Positions 1 to 10,756 of a stretch of DNA of 64,000 nucleotides are shown piece after piece. Positions within the stretch are counted from its first letter, which is position 1, and the number at the start of each line of letters is the position of its first letter. The stretch comes from Amborella trichopoda (lineage: Eukaryota; Streptophyta; Magnoliopsida; Amborellales; Amborellaceae): NCBI RefSeq assembly GCF_000471905.2, contig NW_006498233.1, positions 2,864,073-2,928,072 of the forward strand. The letters are read 5' to 3'. The notes below the pieces were generated by a model. That model did not search any database. It saw only the letters and a list, made by a program, of their open reading frames with translations, and had not been told where the DNA came from. A program made the position numbers and the translations under genes.

Positions 1-850
1 GAAACAAGACTGCTCAACCTCCAGTTGAGAAGGAATTTCTCAGGCGCCTTTCCCCGCCGCCAACTTTACTAGACTTTATCCTTGGCACGATCCTTCTTCC
101 TTCTCCATCCCATCAAGAAGATGTTCCCGTGTCATCTTCTCCTAAGAGCACATCCAATAAGGGTGACGATGTTAAAAGCACTCCCCAGCAGTCTAAGCAA
201 AGGAACGACCTAAAAGACCCCCTGCACATATCCAACCCTTGTGATGATGTAAAAAGCCGCCCAAATTGGTTCGATGAGGGGAACGACCTTGAAAGTCCCC
301 CACTTTCAAACCCTTCTCCTTCTTCTTCTTCTACTTCTCACGTTTCTTCTCCTATGTCTCCTGCAGGTACAACCTTGAAATGTCAAGACTTCAAGGCTCT
401 CGACAGAGAATTCGAAGGATTTAACATAAGCAGGACGCAATGGAAAAGATTGAGAAAGACCCTAAAACAAACAGCTGGATTCTTAACAGTTGCTGATGCG
501 CTAGCAGCTAAAGCCAAAGCAGAGCCACCCTCTTCAAAGAAGCACAAAAGTCGAGGCCAAAGAAACCCCAGTGGCCCCCTGAGCCCGACTTTTACTGAGA
601 GAATCTGGAGGGCAAATCTTCTACTCTCAGAAAGCTTGCCATATGATACAAGTTTGTAAAGTACCAGCCAGCGCAGGGCAAACAGTGTTGTTACCCGTGC
701 AAAGACCATTTCATTCATACGAGGACACTTTTTGCACTACAATTGTCGAATCTCAAATTCCCTGCAACTTCCAAGTCGATCTCCTTTAGCCTGAGATACA
801 GTCAATATTTACAAAAGATAATTCTGTTCCTCAATCTTGGGAAGACGCAG
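1..850 (+). pseudogene. Element A, gag-to-pol linker remnant
   Basis: An open stretch at about 129-659 encodes a Ser/Pro-rich low-complexity region holding imperfect repeats with the core DDVKS and NDL, followed by a basic segment (KSRGQRNPSGP). The same stretch occurs in element C at about 52920-53530, where it lies between the gag zinc-knuckle-like end and reverse transcriptase. By position it should hold the protease, but I see no DTG/DSG aspartic-protease motif in either copy. It could be a spacer with the protease degraded beyond recognition. From 660 to 850 the frame is broken. Confidence 0.55.
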
Positions 851-2040
851 AAATTATGATCCACCCTGAACCTCTATCGGAGGTGGAGATGTCAGAATCA
901 TGGGTCTCTGCACTCGTGGTTGATCAAAAGGCGTCTAAAAACAACAAGGAAGAGTTGCAGAAGGCCCCAAAAGAGTGGGAAGAAGGCGGTCAGGCCACAG
1001 CTGATGAGCTCGAGGGGATAAATCTTGGAGATGAAGCCGACCCCAGACCCACTTTCATTTCAACAAATATGTCTCCAGAAGAGAAAGAAGATTTCGCTAC
1101 CTTCTTGCGAGCAAATCGAGAGGTCTTTGCTTGGCATTACCATGAGATGCCAAGTTTAGACCCTCAAGTCGTTGTTCACCGTCTCAGCATTGATCCGACT
1201 GTCAAACCTGTCAAGCAGAAATCAAGAAGCTTTAGGTCTGACCTTGAAATGTAGATAGACGTTGAAGTTACGAAACTCAGACAAGCAGGATACATTCGTG
1301 AAGTCAATTACCCGAAATGGCTAGCCAATGTTGTTCCAATCAAGAAGAAAAATGGCCAAATCAAGGTTTGCATCGACTTTCGTGACTTGAATACCGCCTG
1401 TCCCAAGGATGACTTCCCGCTGCTATTCACCGAGATGTTCATCGATTCTACGGCTGACTGTCAAATAGTTTCCTTCATGGATGGATACTCCGGGTATAAT
1501 AAGATACGGGTGGTGCCTGAAGATGAGGAAGCCACTGCATTCTTAACTCCAAAAGGGGCCTTCTATACACAATGGTGCCTTTTGGATTAAAGAATGTCGG
1601 TGCCACATACCAGAGAGCACTGACGACCATCTTCAAAGACATGATGCACAAGGAGGTGGAGTGTTATGTAGATGAGTTGGTGGTAAAATACGAAGAGAAG
1701 GATGCGGAAGCCACTGCATTCTTAACTTCAAAAGGGGTCTTCTATTACACAATGATGCCTTTTAGATTAAAGAATGCCGGTGCCACATACCAGAGAGCAA
1801 GAACGACCATCGTCAAAGACATGATGCACAAGAAGGTGGAGTGTTATGTAGATGACTTGGTGGTAAAATCCAAAGAGAAGGATGCTCACATGAGAGACCT
1901 TGAAAAGGTGTTCGAGCGACAATGCCTTCATCAGCTTAAAATGAACCCTCTAAAATGTGCTTTTCATGTACGTTCAGGAAAGTTCTTAGGGTTCATTGTC
2001 AGACATTGAGGGCTTGAAGTAGAGCCAGCTGAGATTAAAG
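850..2040 (+). pseudogene. Element A, reverse transcriptase (broken)
   Basis: The region before the fingers domain (about 856-1254) ends at a TAG. Reverse transcriptase follows with KKKNGQIKVCIDFRDLN, the DFPLL segment and SFMDGYSGYN, all typical of Tat pol. A 1-bp loss near 1567 shifts the frame. A 180-bp segment is then repeated in tandem (1527-1885), so the catalytic YVDD region appears twice: as YVDE in the first copy and YVDD in the second. MNPLKCAF and the GKFLGFIV segment mark the palm/thumb end, and a TGA follows near 2008. The copy cannot encode an active enzyme. Confidence 0.85.
1527..1885 (+). repeat. Tandem duplication inside reverse transcriptase (179 + 180 bp)
   Basis: Unit 1 is 1527-1705 and unit 2 is 1706-1885, both starting GGAAGCCACTGCATTC and ending GAGAAGGATGC. 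The unit is 180 bp (60 codons) and would be in frame, but unit 1 has lost one T in TTCTATTACAC. Other differences are scattered point changes, so the duplication is old. Elements B and C have a single copy here. Confidence 0.92.
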
Positions 2041-2650
2041 CGATCCGAGAAATGACGTCACAATCTACACTGCGAGAACTGCGCTCTCTCTAACGGCAGC
2101 TGGCATACATCCGCAAGTTCATCTCAAATCTCTCAGGTCGTTGTAAACCCTTTGCACACCTATTCAAGAAGGATACTAAGTTCATTTGGGATGCAGCATG
2201 TTAAGAAGCCCTTGATGACATCAAGCAGTATTTGCTCAATCCTTCAGTACTTTCTACATCAGTGTTGAGAAGACCCCTCATCCTGTACGTGATCACTCTA
2301 GAACTTGGGGCATTGTTGGTGCAGAACAATGACGAGGGAAAAGAAACGGCACTGTATTATCTTAGCCATCGGATGCAAGTGGCTGAGAGGAATTATCCCC
2401 CTAAAGAAAAGATGTGTCTTGCTCTGATCTTCGCAGTACAAAAGCGTCGCCATTACTTTCTTGGCCATGAAGTGAAATTCATATCAAAAGCATATCTTGT
2501 AAAGTTTCTCATGACACGCCTCTGCTTGTCAGGGCGCCTTGCTAAGTGGGCATTATTGTTGATGGAAGTCAACATCATGTATGTCCCACAGAATTCTATC
2601 AAGGGTTAGGCCTTGGCTAATTTTCTTGCAGCACACCCCATACTGATGGA
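2040..2650 (+). pseudogene. Element A, RNase H (first, Ty3-type; broken)
   Basis: The connection region and RNase H are recognisable from LNPSVLSTSVLRRPLILYV, the YYLSHRMQ segment, NYPPKEKMCLALIFAVQK and LAKWALLLMEVNIMYVPQ. Compared with B and C, two codons are missing in the LDESLG stretch, so the first catalytic Asp region is damaged. Stops occur at about 2091, 2202 and 2607. The domain would remove the RNA strand of the RNA/DNA hybrid during reverse transcription. Confidence 0.8.
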
Positions 2651-3340
2651 ATCTCCGTTATCAAGAGACCTCCCTAATGAAGAATTGTTTTGTGCTGACC
2701 TTGCTCATGTGTGGGAATTGTACTTTGATGGAGCCTTCTAATCAGATGGAGGAGGCGCGAGAGTAGTATTCTTGACTCCGAGAGGAGGAGTAAAGCCACT
2801 TACTTTCTCTCTCGCTCAGGCCGGTTCTCATAATGAGGCAGAATATCAAGCCCTTATAATCGGGTTGGAGGTAGCCTTCGACCTCGACTTGGAGCAGCTC
2901 AAGATCTATGGCGACTCTAAGTTAGTTATCCAATAGCTCAAAGGGATCTATGACGTGAGGAAAGACACTCTCAAGCCTTATCACGATATTGCAAAATCAC
3001 ATATAGCCCAGTTGGAGGACGTATCCCTGAGTCACATCACCAGGATGTTAAACTTGTAAGCTGACACACTTGCAAAACTCGGCTCTACAATTCAATTATC
3101 CTCATCAGAACCCACACTTGTCTGGGTGGAAGGATGGAGACACATTAAACTAAGAACCAAGGTAGACGTAGATGATGAGAGAAATATCTTCCCTGAGTGC
3201 CATCTTTATCCATTTGGAGCACTTCTATCAGCTAAAGAATTGATCAAGAGTGAACAAGAAATGGCGAGCAAAGGTTACAAACTAAGAACCAGAACTCTTC
3301 GACCCCTTGTGCGTAGAAATTGAGCAGGTAGGAGATTAGA
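2650..3340 (+). pseudogene. Element A, second (archaeal-type) RNase H and linker
   Basis: YFDGAF, HNEAEYQALIIGLE and IYGDSKLVI carry the Asp, Glu and Asp expected of the extra archaeal-type RNase H that marks the Tat lineage. TAA at about 2740 and TAG at about 2935 interrupt it. The downstream segment (about 3126-3323), with ECHLYPFGALLSAKELIK, is the linker to integrase and is shared with B and C. The role of this second domain is not settled; helping final strand processing has been proposed for the lineage. Confidence 0.82.
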
Positions 3341-3389
3341 GAGAGCCCATCACTAGTTTCCTAAAACATGGAAGGCTTCCATAAGATCG

Positions 3390-4560
3390 TGCCGAACGCA
3401 ACAATATACGTCGAATGTCTACCAAGTATACTCTCCTTGAAGGAGATGTTCTCTTCAGACGGTCATTTGACGGTATTCTTCTTAGATGTGTGGATGTTCA
3501 AGAGGCAAATAAGGTGTTAGAAGAAGTACACTCAGAAATTTGTGGACTACGCCAGTCCGGTCCTAAGCTTTATGAACAGATACATAGATTGGGGTATTAT
3601 TGGCCTTCCATGATCGTTGATTCCTTAAACTAAATGTGCCAGGTATGTCAAGTACATTCAAGTCTCATTCACCAGCCTCCAAATCCCTTACACCCTACAG
3701 TGGCATCATGGCCCTTCTCACAATGGGGTATGGACATTGTAAGGCATTGACCCTCCTTCAGCAATGAGTCATGTCTTTATTTTGGCTACAGTAGATTATT
3801 TCTCTAAATGGGCTGAAGCAGTCCCCCTTAAGCAAGTTCCTAGGACAACAATGGGCAACATTATTCGACATCACATCATATATTAGTTCGGAGTGCCCGA
3901 CCGGATTATATCTGACAATGGTCCTCAATTTAGGAGTCCCTACATTGATCGATTGATAAACCAAATCGATTTCGAATGGAGGTATTCGACTATGTATCAC
4001 CCTTGAGGCAATGGATTAGCTGAGGCTTTCAATAAGACCCTGTGCATTGTTTTACGAAAATCGGTATCAAAGACGAAAAATAACTGGCATGAGAAGCTTC
4101 TCGAAGCCTTGTGAGCTTATCGTAATACAACACGAAATGCTACTGATTTCACTCCTTGGTCTCTGGTCTATGGGGGAGAAGCAGTTTTACCTCTCGAAAT
4201 TTAGATCCCGTCATTACGTGTTGCTATACATCAAGGATTAACCGAATACGAGAGACTTAAACTTCAGTATCAAGATTTGGATGCGCTCGACGAAAAGAGG
4301 TTAGAGGCTCAACCGAACCTCGATCGCAACCAAGGGAGAATGAAGAGGACTTTGGACAAGTCAGTCAAAGTCCGCTCATTCAATCGTGGGGATCTAGTTC
4401 TGGCCGTCAAGAGGCTGATTGTTATGCATGGTTGGTGTAAAGGGAAGTTTGAACCCAAGTCCCTTTATAGTAAAAAATGTCTCGTCGAATAGAGCTTACG
4501 TACGAGCACATCCTGATGGAGAGGAGGCAATGCCCCCTATCAATGGGTGATACCTAAAGA
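3390..4560 (+). pseudogene. Element A, integrase (broken)
   Basis: The zinc-binding region is at about 3415-3660 (EVHSEICGL, YYWPSMIVDS, CQVCQVH). The catalytic core follows with WGMDIV, DNGPQF and GNGLAEAFNKTL, giving the D, D and E residues, but separate frameshifts and stops (about 3630, 3747, 3885, 4005, 4111) split it. The C-terminal domain is at about 4277-4492, with DALDEKRLEAQ, NQGRMKR and RGDLVLAVKR. The gene ends near 4550 at a degraded PINGXYLKKYY-type terminus, also seen in B, C and E. Confidence 0.85.
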
Positions 4561-7500
4561 AATACTATCTGTGATGCATATTCAAGAAAAGAGACTCAAC
4601 GCAAAGCAAGCGAGACAGTCCAAACAAAGTCTAACTCTTTTTATTGCAATAAAAACGAGTTACAAGTTACAAGCCAAAGAGCCCATTATTAGGGAGGTTA
4701 CAAGTCTCTTGCATCTGAGGACAAGAGGACGGTTACAAACCAAAAACTGCGGTGTTTCCCTTGCATCTAAGGATAAGAGCATGGTTACAGGCTCAAAAGA
4801 GTTTCTCTCCTCATGAAGACGAAGCAAACCCACCGAAGAATTACTCTCCTCATGAAGAAGAAGCAAACCCACCAAAGAAGCACCCTCATCATGAAGAAGA
4901 AGAAAAACCACTTAGAGGGTGAGCATCAATTAATCTGACGAGTGCCACCATAAGAGGACGATTACAGGCTAGAAGAAAAAGTCAACCATTTTCGAATCAA
5001 CTTCAATTCATCTGACAACTATATCAAACATACAGAGCAGACTTCTCTAGCAAGGAACTGGCCTATGCTGGAGAGCATACCATGTTCACAGTGGATGCCC
5101 TTCCACATAACAACGTGACTTCAATGTTGTGCTGAAGGACTTGGCTCCCAACAGGCATTATAAGCCAAGCCTCACCACCCGTCACCATCCTTTACCAACC
5201 CATGTCAGCGTTGCCCAAGAACACCACCGCGCATAGCTCATCGCCGTGCGTAGCAATTCTTACATGCAACACACTACCACACGCGAGTACTGCCACATGC
5301 GTGTAACAATGTACGTATCATGACGCTCAAAGCGCTGTCTGAGGCCAGTGTCGGCTGTGTCGTCCAAAGGTTTTGCTCCCAACTCCTAGCATCGCCTGTG
5401 TCCTCCAAAGGCCATCGCCGATTGTGCTCCCAACTCCTAACACCGGCTATGTCCTCCAAAGGCCAGCGCCGGTTGTGTTCCCAACTCCTAACGCCGCCTA
5501 TGTCCTCCAAAGGCCAGCTCCAGCTGTGCTCTCAACTCCTAGTGTCAGCTACCCTTTTTAAGGATCAACACCGACCGTGTCAACATTGGCTATGCTTCTA
5601 ATCCCCAATATCAGCTGTCTTTTGAGGGTCAGCACCGGTTGTGTCCAGCACCGGCTGTCTATCCTAAGTTAGCGTCAGCTGTATGCTTCACCGCGGCTGT
5701 TCACCTCCTGACGACTCCTCGTTTTCCAAGACTCCTCATTTTTAGGGCCTAAGACATTTTTCCTCCTCGAGGGTTACATTTTTGATGCAACGGTCACCAC
5801 CTGCAATGATCCACCTCTAGTGATCATTCGTTTCCCTACACCCTTTGGTTTTCTGTCGAAACTCCCCTGACACTGTCAGAAAATCTCTCCAAGTGCTACC
5901 AAGTTACCTAAAAATAATCAAAAAATCCCTCAAAAAATTCCCAAAACTAGCGAAAATGCCCACTACTCCAGTTCCCACCTTTTCTACCCTCGAAAACACT
6001 GTCAAAACTCCTTGTCGTCTAAAAAACTCCCTGGAGAATTCCTTTTGCTCCTCCCTTCCTGCAACTTCACCAATCCCCAGCAAACCTCTCCTAGGTTTGT
6101 CGAAGCCTTCCCTGTTAACCTTGCTGGGACACCTACTGTTTGTTGGAGCTTCCACCGGGAACCCCCTTCTCACCATTAAATATATTTTTTTGCTTAAGTC
6201 CTTTTTACCTTTGGTGAAAGTAGTGGAAATGGGCTTTTACCCCCTTTAATAGCCGAGGTTTCCCTCAAATGTCCCTCGCAAACTAGGAATTCTAGCAGCA
6301 TCCTGAAAATCCAAACAACAAGCAAGCCGGACCGAGTCAGGCTTTGCCCTTAGGCCCGGGTAAAGTTTCATTGCTGCCTCATCAAATGCCATGTGACACA
6401 GACCAGGATCGGGTTGGTCTCGAGTCATGGCTCAAGTATCAATCCTTACCCAGCGTCGGCCACACAGTCCAAGTTACCTAGCTCCAGCTGTGTTTCAACA
6501 ACCCTAGCCTCGACTGTGTGTTTCGCAACTTAGCGCCGACTATGTTCACATGATAGCACGAGCCGTCCTCAACGTTGGCAGTGTTTTTGACAAATTCAGT
6601 GCCGGCTGAGTCATTAAGAAGTAGTGTTGGCCTTTTTCAGCGTTGGTTGCATTTTTGAAGACTCATCATTGGTTGAGCACTCAAAGGAGAAAATGGTCGT
6701 TGCACCCAGTGCGGACTATTTTCTAAACATTCTATTGTTGTATCCCCTAGGCCAAAGTCGTGTGTGTCTTATTACTGTTATCCAGTGAACTGCACCTTGA
6801 CTGAGACCTATTATCCCCAGCAAAGTGGTACCTAGGTCATTCAAGCTCAGGTCATGACTTTGTCATCCCCAGTAGGAGAGTCATAATCATGCTGCAGCTT
6901 ATTATCCCTATCGGAGTTAAGGTCATTTTTACTGCTACAACCCCCAGTGGGTCTATCTCACACCTAGTTATTATGTCCCCAAGGATATAAAGGACCTACA
7001 TTTATTCCCTTCTCCCCAATGAAGTCGATCTTCCCATCTGGTTTTGCTGACTTTAATCATTTTATCCCCAAAGAGTCACACTTACCCGCCTAATCTCCAA
7101 CAAAGTTTGCCGCTCTTCGTAGGGCCACCATATCCATCTAAAAAAAAAAAAAACTCTCTGCTTATGTCCAGCCTTAACTATTTTATCCCCAGAGGGTCAG
7201 ATTGCTATCCACATCCCTATTCCCCTTGGAACTTCACCTACATGGCGACCCACACCATGGTCCATGCTGCATGACCTGAAACTACACAGCCTCGATTTAG
7301 TTGCATGACCTTAAACTATACAGTCCAAACTATATGACCTTCAACTGTAGTGGCGGTCTAGTTCCATGACCTTTAACCTGCTTGGTCCAAACTATATGAA
7401 CTTAAATTGTAGTGCAGGTCTAGTTGCACGACCTTAAATTGCATAGTCCAAGCTGCAAGACTCTAGACCGCATGGTCCGAACTATATGACTTTAAACTAT

Positions 7501-9493
7501 AGTACACGTCCTAGCCGCATGACATTAAAAGGCTCAGCACTACATTCCAAACTATATGACCATAAACTATAGCCAAGATCTAGTTGCACGACCTTAAATT
7601 GCATGGTCTTAGTTACATGACTTTAAACTGCATAACCACGGTCCAAACTATATGACCCTAAACCATAGTGCATGTCCTGGGCACATGACAATAAACTGCT
7701 TTGCACAAGTCCCGAAGGTATGACCTTAAACACTCCACCGCATACGTGCGCACACCTTTTTACGTGCATCTTCATGCACGTCTTCCTTAACCAACCTGTT
7801 TGTGTGCGTGTACCACCTTCATTACCTCCCCAGTGAGTCCATTCACTTCATCATCCTCCATCATTCCCAGTTAGCCTCATTCGTGCTCACAAAACGGCGA
7901 TCCTTCCCGCCATCCATACTCGTTGTAAGCTAGTGGGTCACCATTTTCACCTACCTTTCATACATCATCCATCTTTCATAGGTAGCCTCATGCCAACTTC
8001 CCAAAAGTGAGCCAAAACTACCACCATACTCACTCCATGACCTTCATAGACTGTCATTCATCACCATAACGGTCCAGCTGCATGACCTTAAACTGTAGTG
8101 CACATTCTGGCCATATATAATAAAAGGCTTCGCACAGGTCTCGAAGGTATGACCCTAAACACGCCTTCATAAAAAAAAGAAGAAAAAAACTAATAATAAT
8201 AACGGGCATGGTGTATAGCGTAATAAGGGAACGCCATGAGTAAAAAAGACGGACGGGCATGGTCACAAAACCATGAGTAAAAGAGCTCCGTGAATAAAAG
8301 CCGGGCACAATGAAAATCGGAAAGGGAACCGTGAGTAAAAATGGAAGAATAAGGGTGGACATGGCCGAAAGGTCATGGGTCAAAGAACCCCAAATAAAAG
8401 GAAGTTAATGAAAACCGTCTCTACGGCATCGCTTCCCAACTTCAAGTGAAAATCCACAAAGGACGCTTGGACCAATAAACAGGTTGATGTAGCATTCGCC
8501 TCAACAGGCGGCTTTAGCCCACATTAAAAAAAAAAAAAGGGAAGAAATTATGACAGCCTAAGCCCAGTTACAAAAAGGACTCAAAGGACAGAAGATTCGC
8601 CAAGAAATAAAGACAAGTCTCATGAAGAAGGGCATCATTCCCAAGAGGTTACAAATGTACTCCAAGAGGCCTGAGACCCCTTGAGAAGGCTAAGTCAGCC
8701 ACCTGCTATGTAACGTCCTGCACAACAATGGGTAGAAGTTATACCCAGAGCTGGTCACCTCGATAAACTGAGGTACCCTAGCCACCAAGGAACAACTGGT
8801 GCATAAATTAAATGAACACCGACAAAAGGCTCTTCAGCAGAACACACAAACAAGAAACTCATGCCGACAAACCAAGGACGCCCACGAAGATAAGATGACA
8901 AAGCTAGGGCCAAACCTACCAGAGATTTCAAGGTGATGCCATGCCATGAGGCTGCCTCGCCAAAATCCCTCCCCAACTGACAGGCCCAGACTTTTGAGAC
9001 CGGCTAACAAAATGCCCCCGACTGGACCCGACAGGATGGGACCCACCGAGGTACCATGCTTGTCAAAAGAAACCCTAGTGTAGCAAAAAATAGGGCCAAC
9101 CAAAGGCCCTTTGTCTGTCTATCCAAAGACAAACAAACCCAGACCAAATGGGAACAACGCCCTTCGACATGGCACTCAATTGCCAGGCGGACCTGATTCT
9201 GATTGATGAAGTCGGTACAAAATCATCAGCTTCAAAATCATAAATAGTCCACACAAGGGTGAGGACTTTGATAAGATCCATCAAAAAGGCCTCTTCTCCC
9301 CCTAAAGTCTCCATGGACGGACTCACGAACAATGCATCCCTACGTCTGAGCATCCTAGTTACACAATTGCGTGTATCTCCTCGACGCTCACGTGGTCCTA
9401 TGGCTAGGAAGAAAAAAGTAATAAAGCTGAAGGAAATTTTCCGAATGTTTTCCTTCTCGTTTCTCTCAAAGCACAATATTTAGTGGGGCAAGC
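4560..9493 (+). repeat. Element A 3' tail: noncoding repeat modules and polypurine tract
   Basis: No sense gene is seen in these 4.9 kb. The modules are, in order: short repeats built on AAGAAGCAAACCCACC and AGGACGGTTACAAACC (about 4680-4915); a GC-rich array around GCCGGCTGTGTCCTCC (about 5325-5700); an antisense segment (5820-6290); more GC-rich repeats (6440-6700); an array built on TATCCCCAGTGGAGT (6790-7260); a decayed array of ACCTTAAACTGCA units (7240-7720); hairpin ACGTGCAT-CTTC-ATGCACGT at 7762-7781; and hairpin CATGGTCACAAAACCATG at 8258-8275. The tail ends in TAGTGGGGCAAG at 9481-9492, the polypurine tract. Confidence 0.8.
5904..6176 (-). pseudogene. Possible antisense extra ORF in the element A tail
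   Basis: Ninety codons are open on the antisense strand. They share GIGEVA and a following basic, Phe-rich pattern (REFF, GIF) with the 129-codon antisense frame at 58455-58844 in element C. Extra ORFs between pol and the 3' LTR, some antisense, are known in Tat elements. The TATA position just upstream (about 6249) reads ATTAAAGGGG here and is weaker than in C and E. The shared residues may only reflect DNA homology, so a protein is unproven. Confidence 0.28.
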
Positions 9494-10756
9494 TGTTTGA
9501 ACACACTTTTCAGCACCTTGGTCCCTGATCCAAAATAAAGAGGAAATAGATCAATAAAGCCTACAAAACAATAGAAATTTTGACGGTCTAAGAATGGCCC
9601 CAGAATTGGTCAACATCTTCATCAGCACTATAAAAGTCCACCTGCCAAGTTTTATCACCATCAGAAATTTTTAAGGCAGTGAACACAAAGAAACAATTTC
9701 AGCGAAATCGGCCTCTAGCATCCTAAAATGGACCCCGTAACTAGAACTATATTTTCAGTGATTCAAAAACTATGGCACAACCACCATTGGATCCAGCATG
9801 GTTGAAAAGGCCTACGGGTCAAGTTTTGGCTTAATCGGACACCCCAAGATAAAGTTATTGATAACATACCAAAAAGGGGTAGGCCGTACACTATTGTCGT
9901 GTGACCACCCTACACCAAAACACCATTAAAGATGGTTATTCTCACAGTCATGGGCAGTGACTTTTGGGGCCCATATCTCACACTTTTCGAGTTGGAACAC
10001 ACTCAAATTTTGTAAGCGTGTTCATCTCGTCAAGACGCGTGTTTCGATATATGGTATGCCCCATGACGATTCCCGAGCAGGGAGAAAAAGTAGAGAGAAG
10101 TTGCTGAGCCGTGAAGAAAGATGCAAAAAATTCAACAGCAACTTGATGCTAGCGTACCCAATCAAAATGAAACAAATTGCATTATGTGTGTAAGGGTTGT
10201 GGCTCTCTCTAGCTAATCAGATCGGTATTGATGTCTAGTAGTAATTCAGTTGAGCCGGTCTAAGTTATCGAGCCTGTTTACTACCATGTTAGGCCGATTA
10301 CCCACCAACTTAGTCACTGTGTCGATCTCCCCGCTTGATCAAATTCTTCTCTCCCCCATCTTCCTTCTCTTATTCTTCTCTTCTTCTTATAAATGTGCAC
10401 TCTTGTGTATGTTCACCAAAGAGGCAAGGTGAGGTCTGTTGACCCACCTATCTTATAACATTTTCCATATGTGTGTGATTGCAAAAAAGAAGAGAATGCA
10501 GGCCAAGGAAGGCGATTTTGATCCAGTTTTACGACTGGGGGCTTTCTTCGTGATCTAAGAGGGCATCCACTGGAGCTAGCCCGAGTATGTCTCGAGCCCA
10601 CCTTAAATTCCACTCTCATTGGTTGGTAATACCTGCCCTTGTTCTTGAACAAGGTTCCCGAGAGAGCAATCTCAAAGTCCCGGGTCTCCCTTGAAACTCG
10701 AGATGTGTGCCACCCTAGCATCCTGATCTGGAGGGCATGATCGAGGCACCTAACCA
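9494..10756 (+). mobile_element. Element A 3' LTR, internally deleted (1263 bp)
   Basis: It starts TGTTTGAACACACTTTTCAGC directly after the polypurine tract and ends CCTAACCA, the same ends as the other Tat LTRs here. Up to about 10200 it aligns with the U3 of the 46278 and 62380 LTRs. It then jumps to sequence matching about 49015 onward. The missing ~2 kb contained the TATA box, polyadenylation signal, CT microsatellite and hairpin minisatellite. The deletion leaves a promoterless LTR. Confidence 0.88.

Larger units (their letters stand above)
1..10756 (+). mobile_element. Element A: Tat-lineage Ty3/Gypsy retrotransposon, 5' end outside window
   Basis: The window opens inside the gag-to-pol linker of a + strand element. 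In order it shows reverse transcriptase, RNase H, a second archaeal-type RNase H, integrase, a long repeat-bearing tail of about 4.9 kb, a purine tract and a 3' LTR. This order, with two RNase H domains before integrase, is known for the Tat lineage (Ogre, Retand, Grande relatives). Every domain has stops or frameshifts, so the copy is dead. The LTR ends exactly where reversed tail sequence of element B begins, so A most likely inserted into B. AGTAC at 10757-10761 is the candidate target duplication; its partner would lie left of the window. Confidence 0.88.

Noticed and set aside
6790..7260. Remnant of a tRNA gene in the TATCCCCAGTGGAGT array
   Set aside because: Only the 3'-end-like motif repeats. 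There is no cloverleaf, A box or B box around it.
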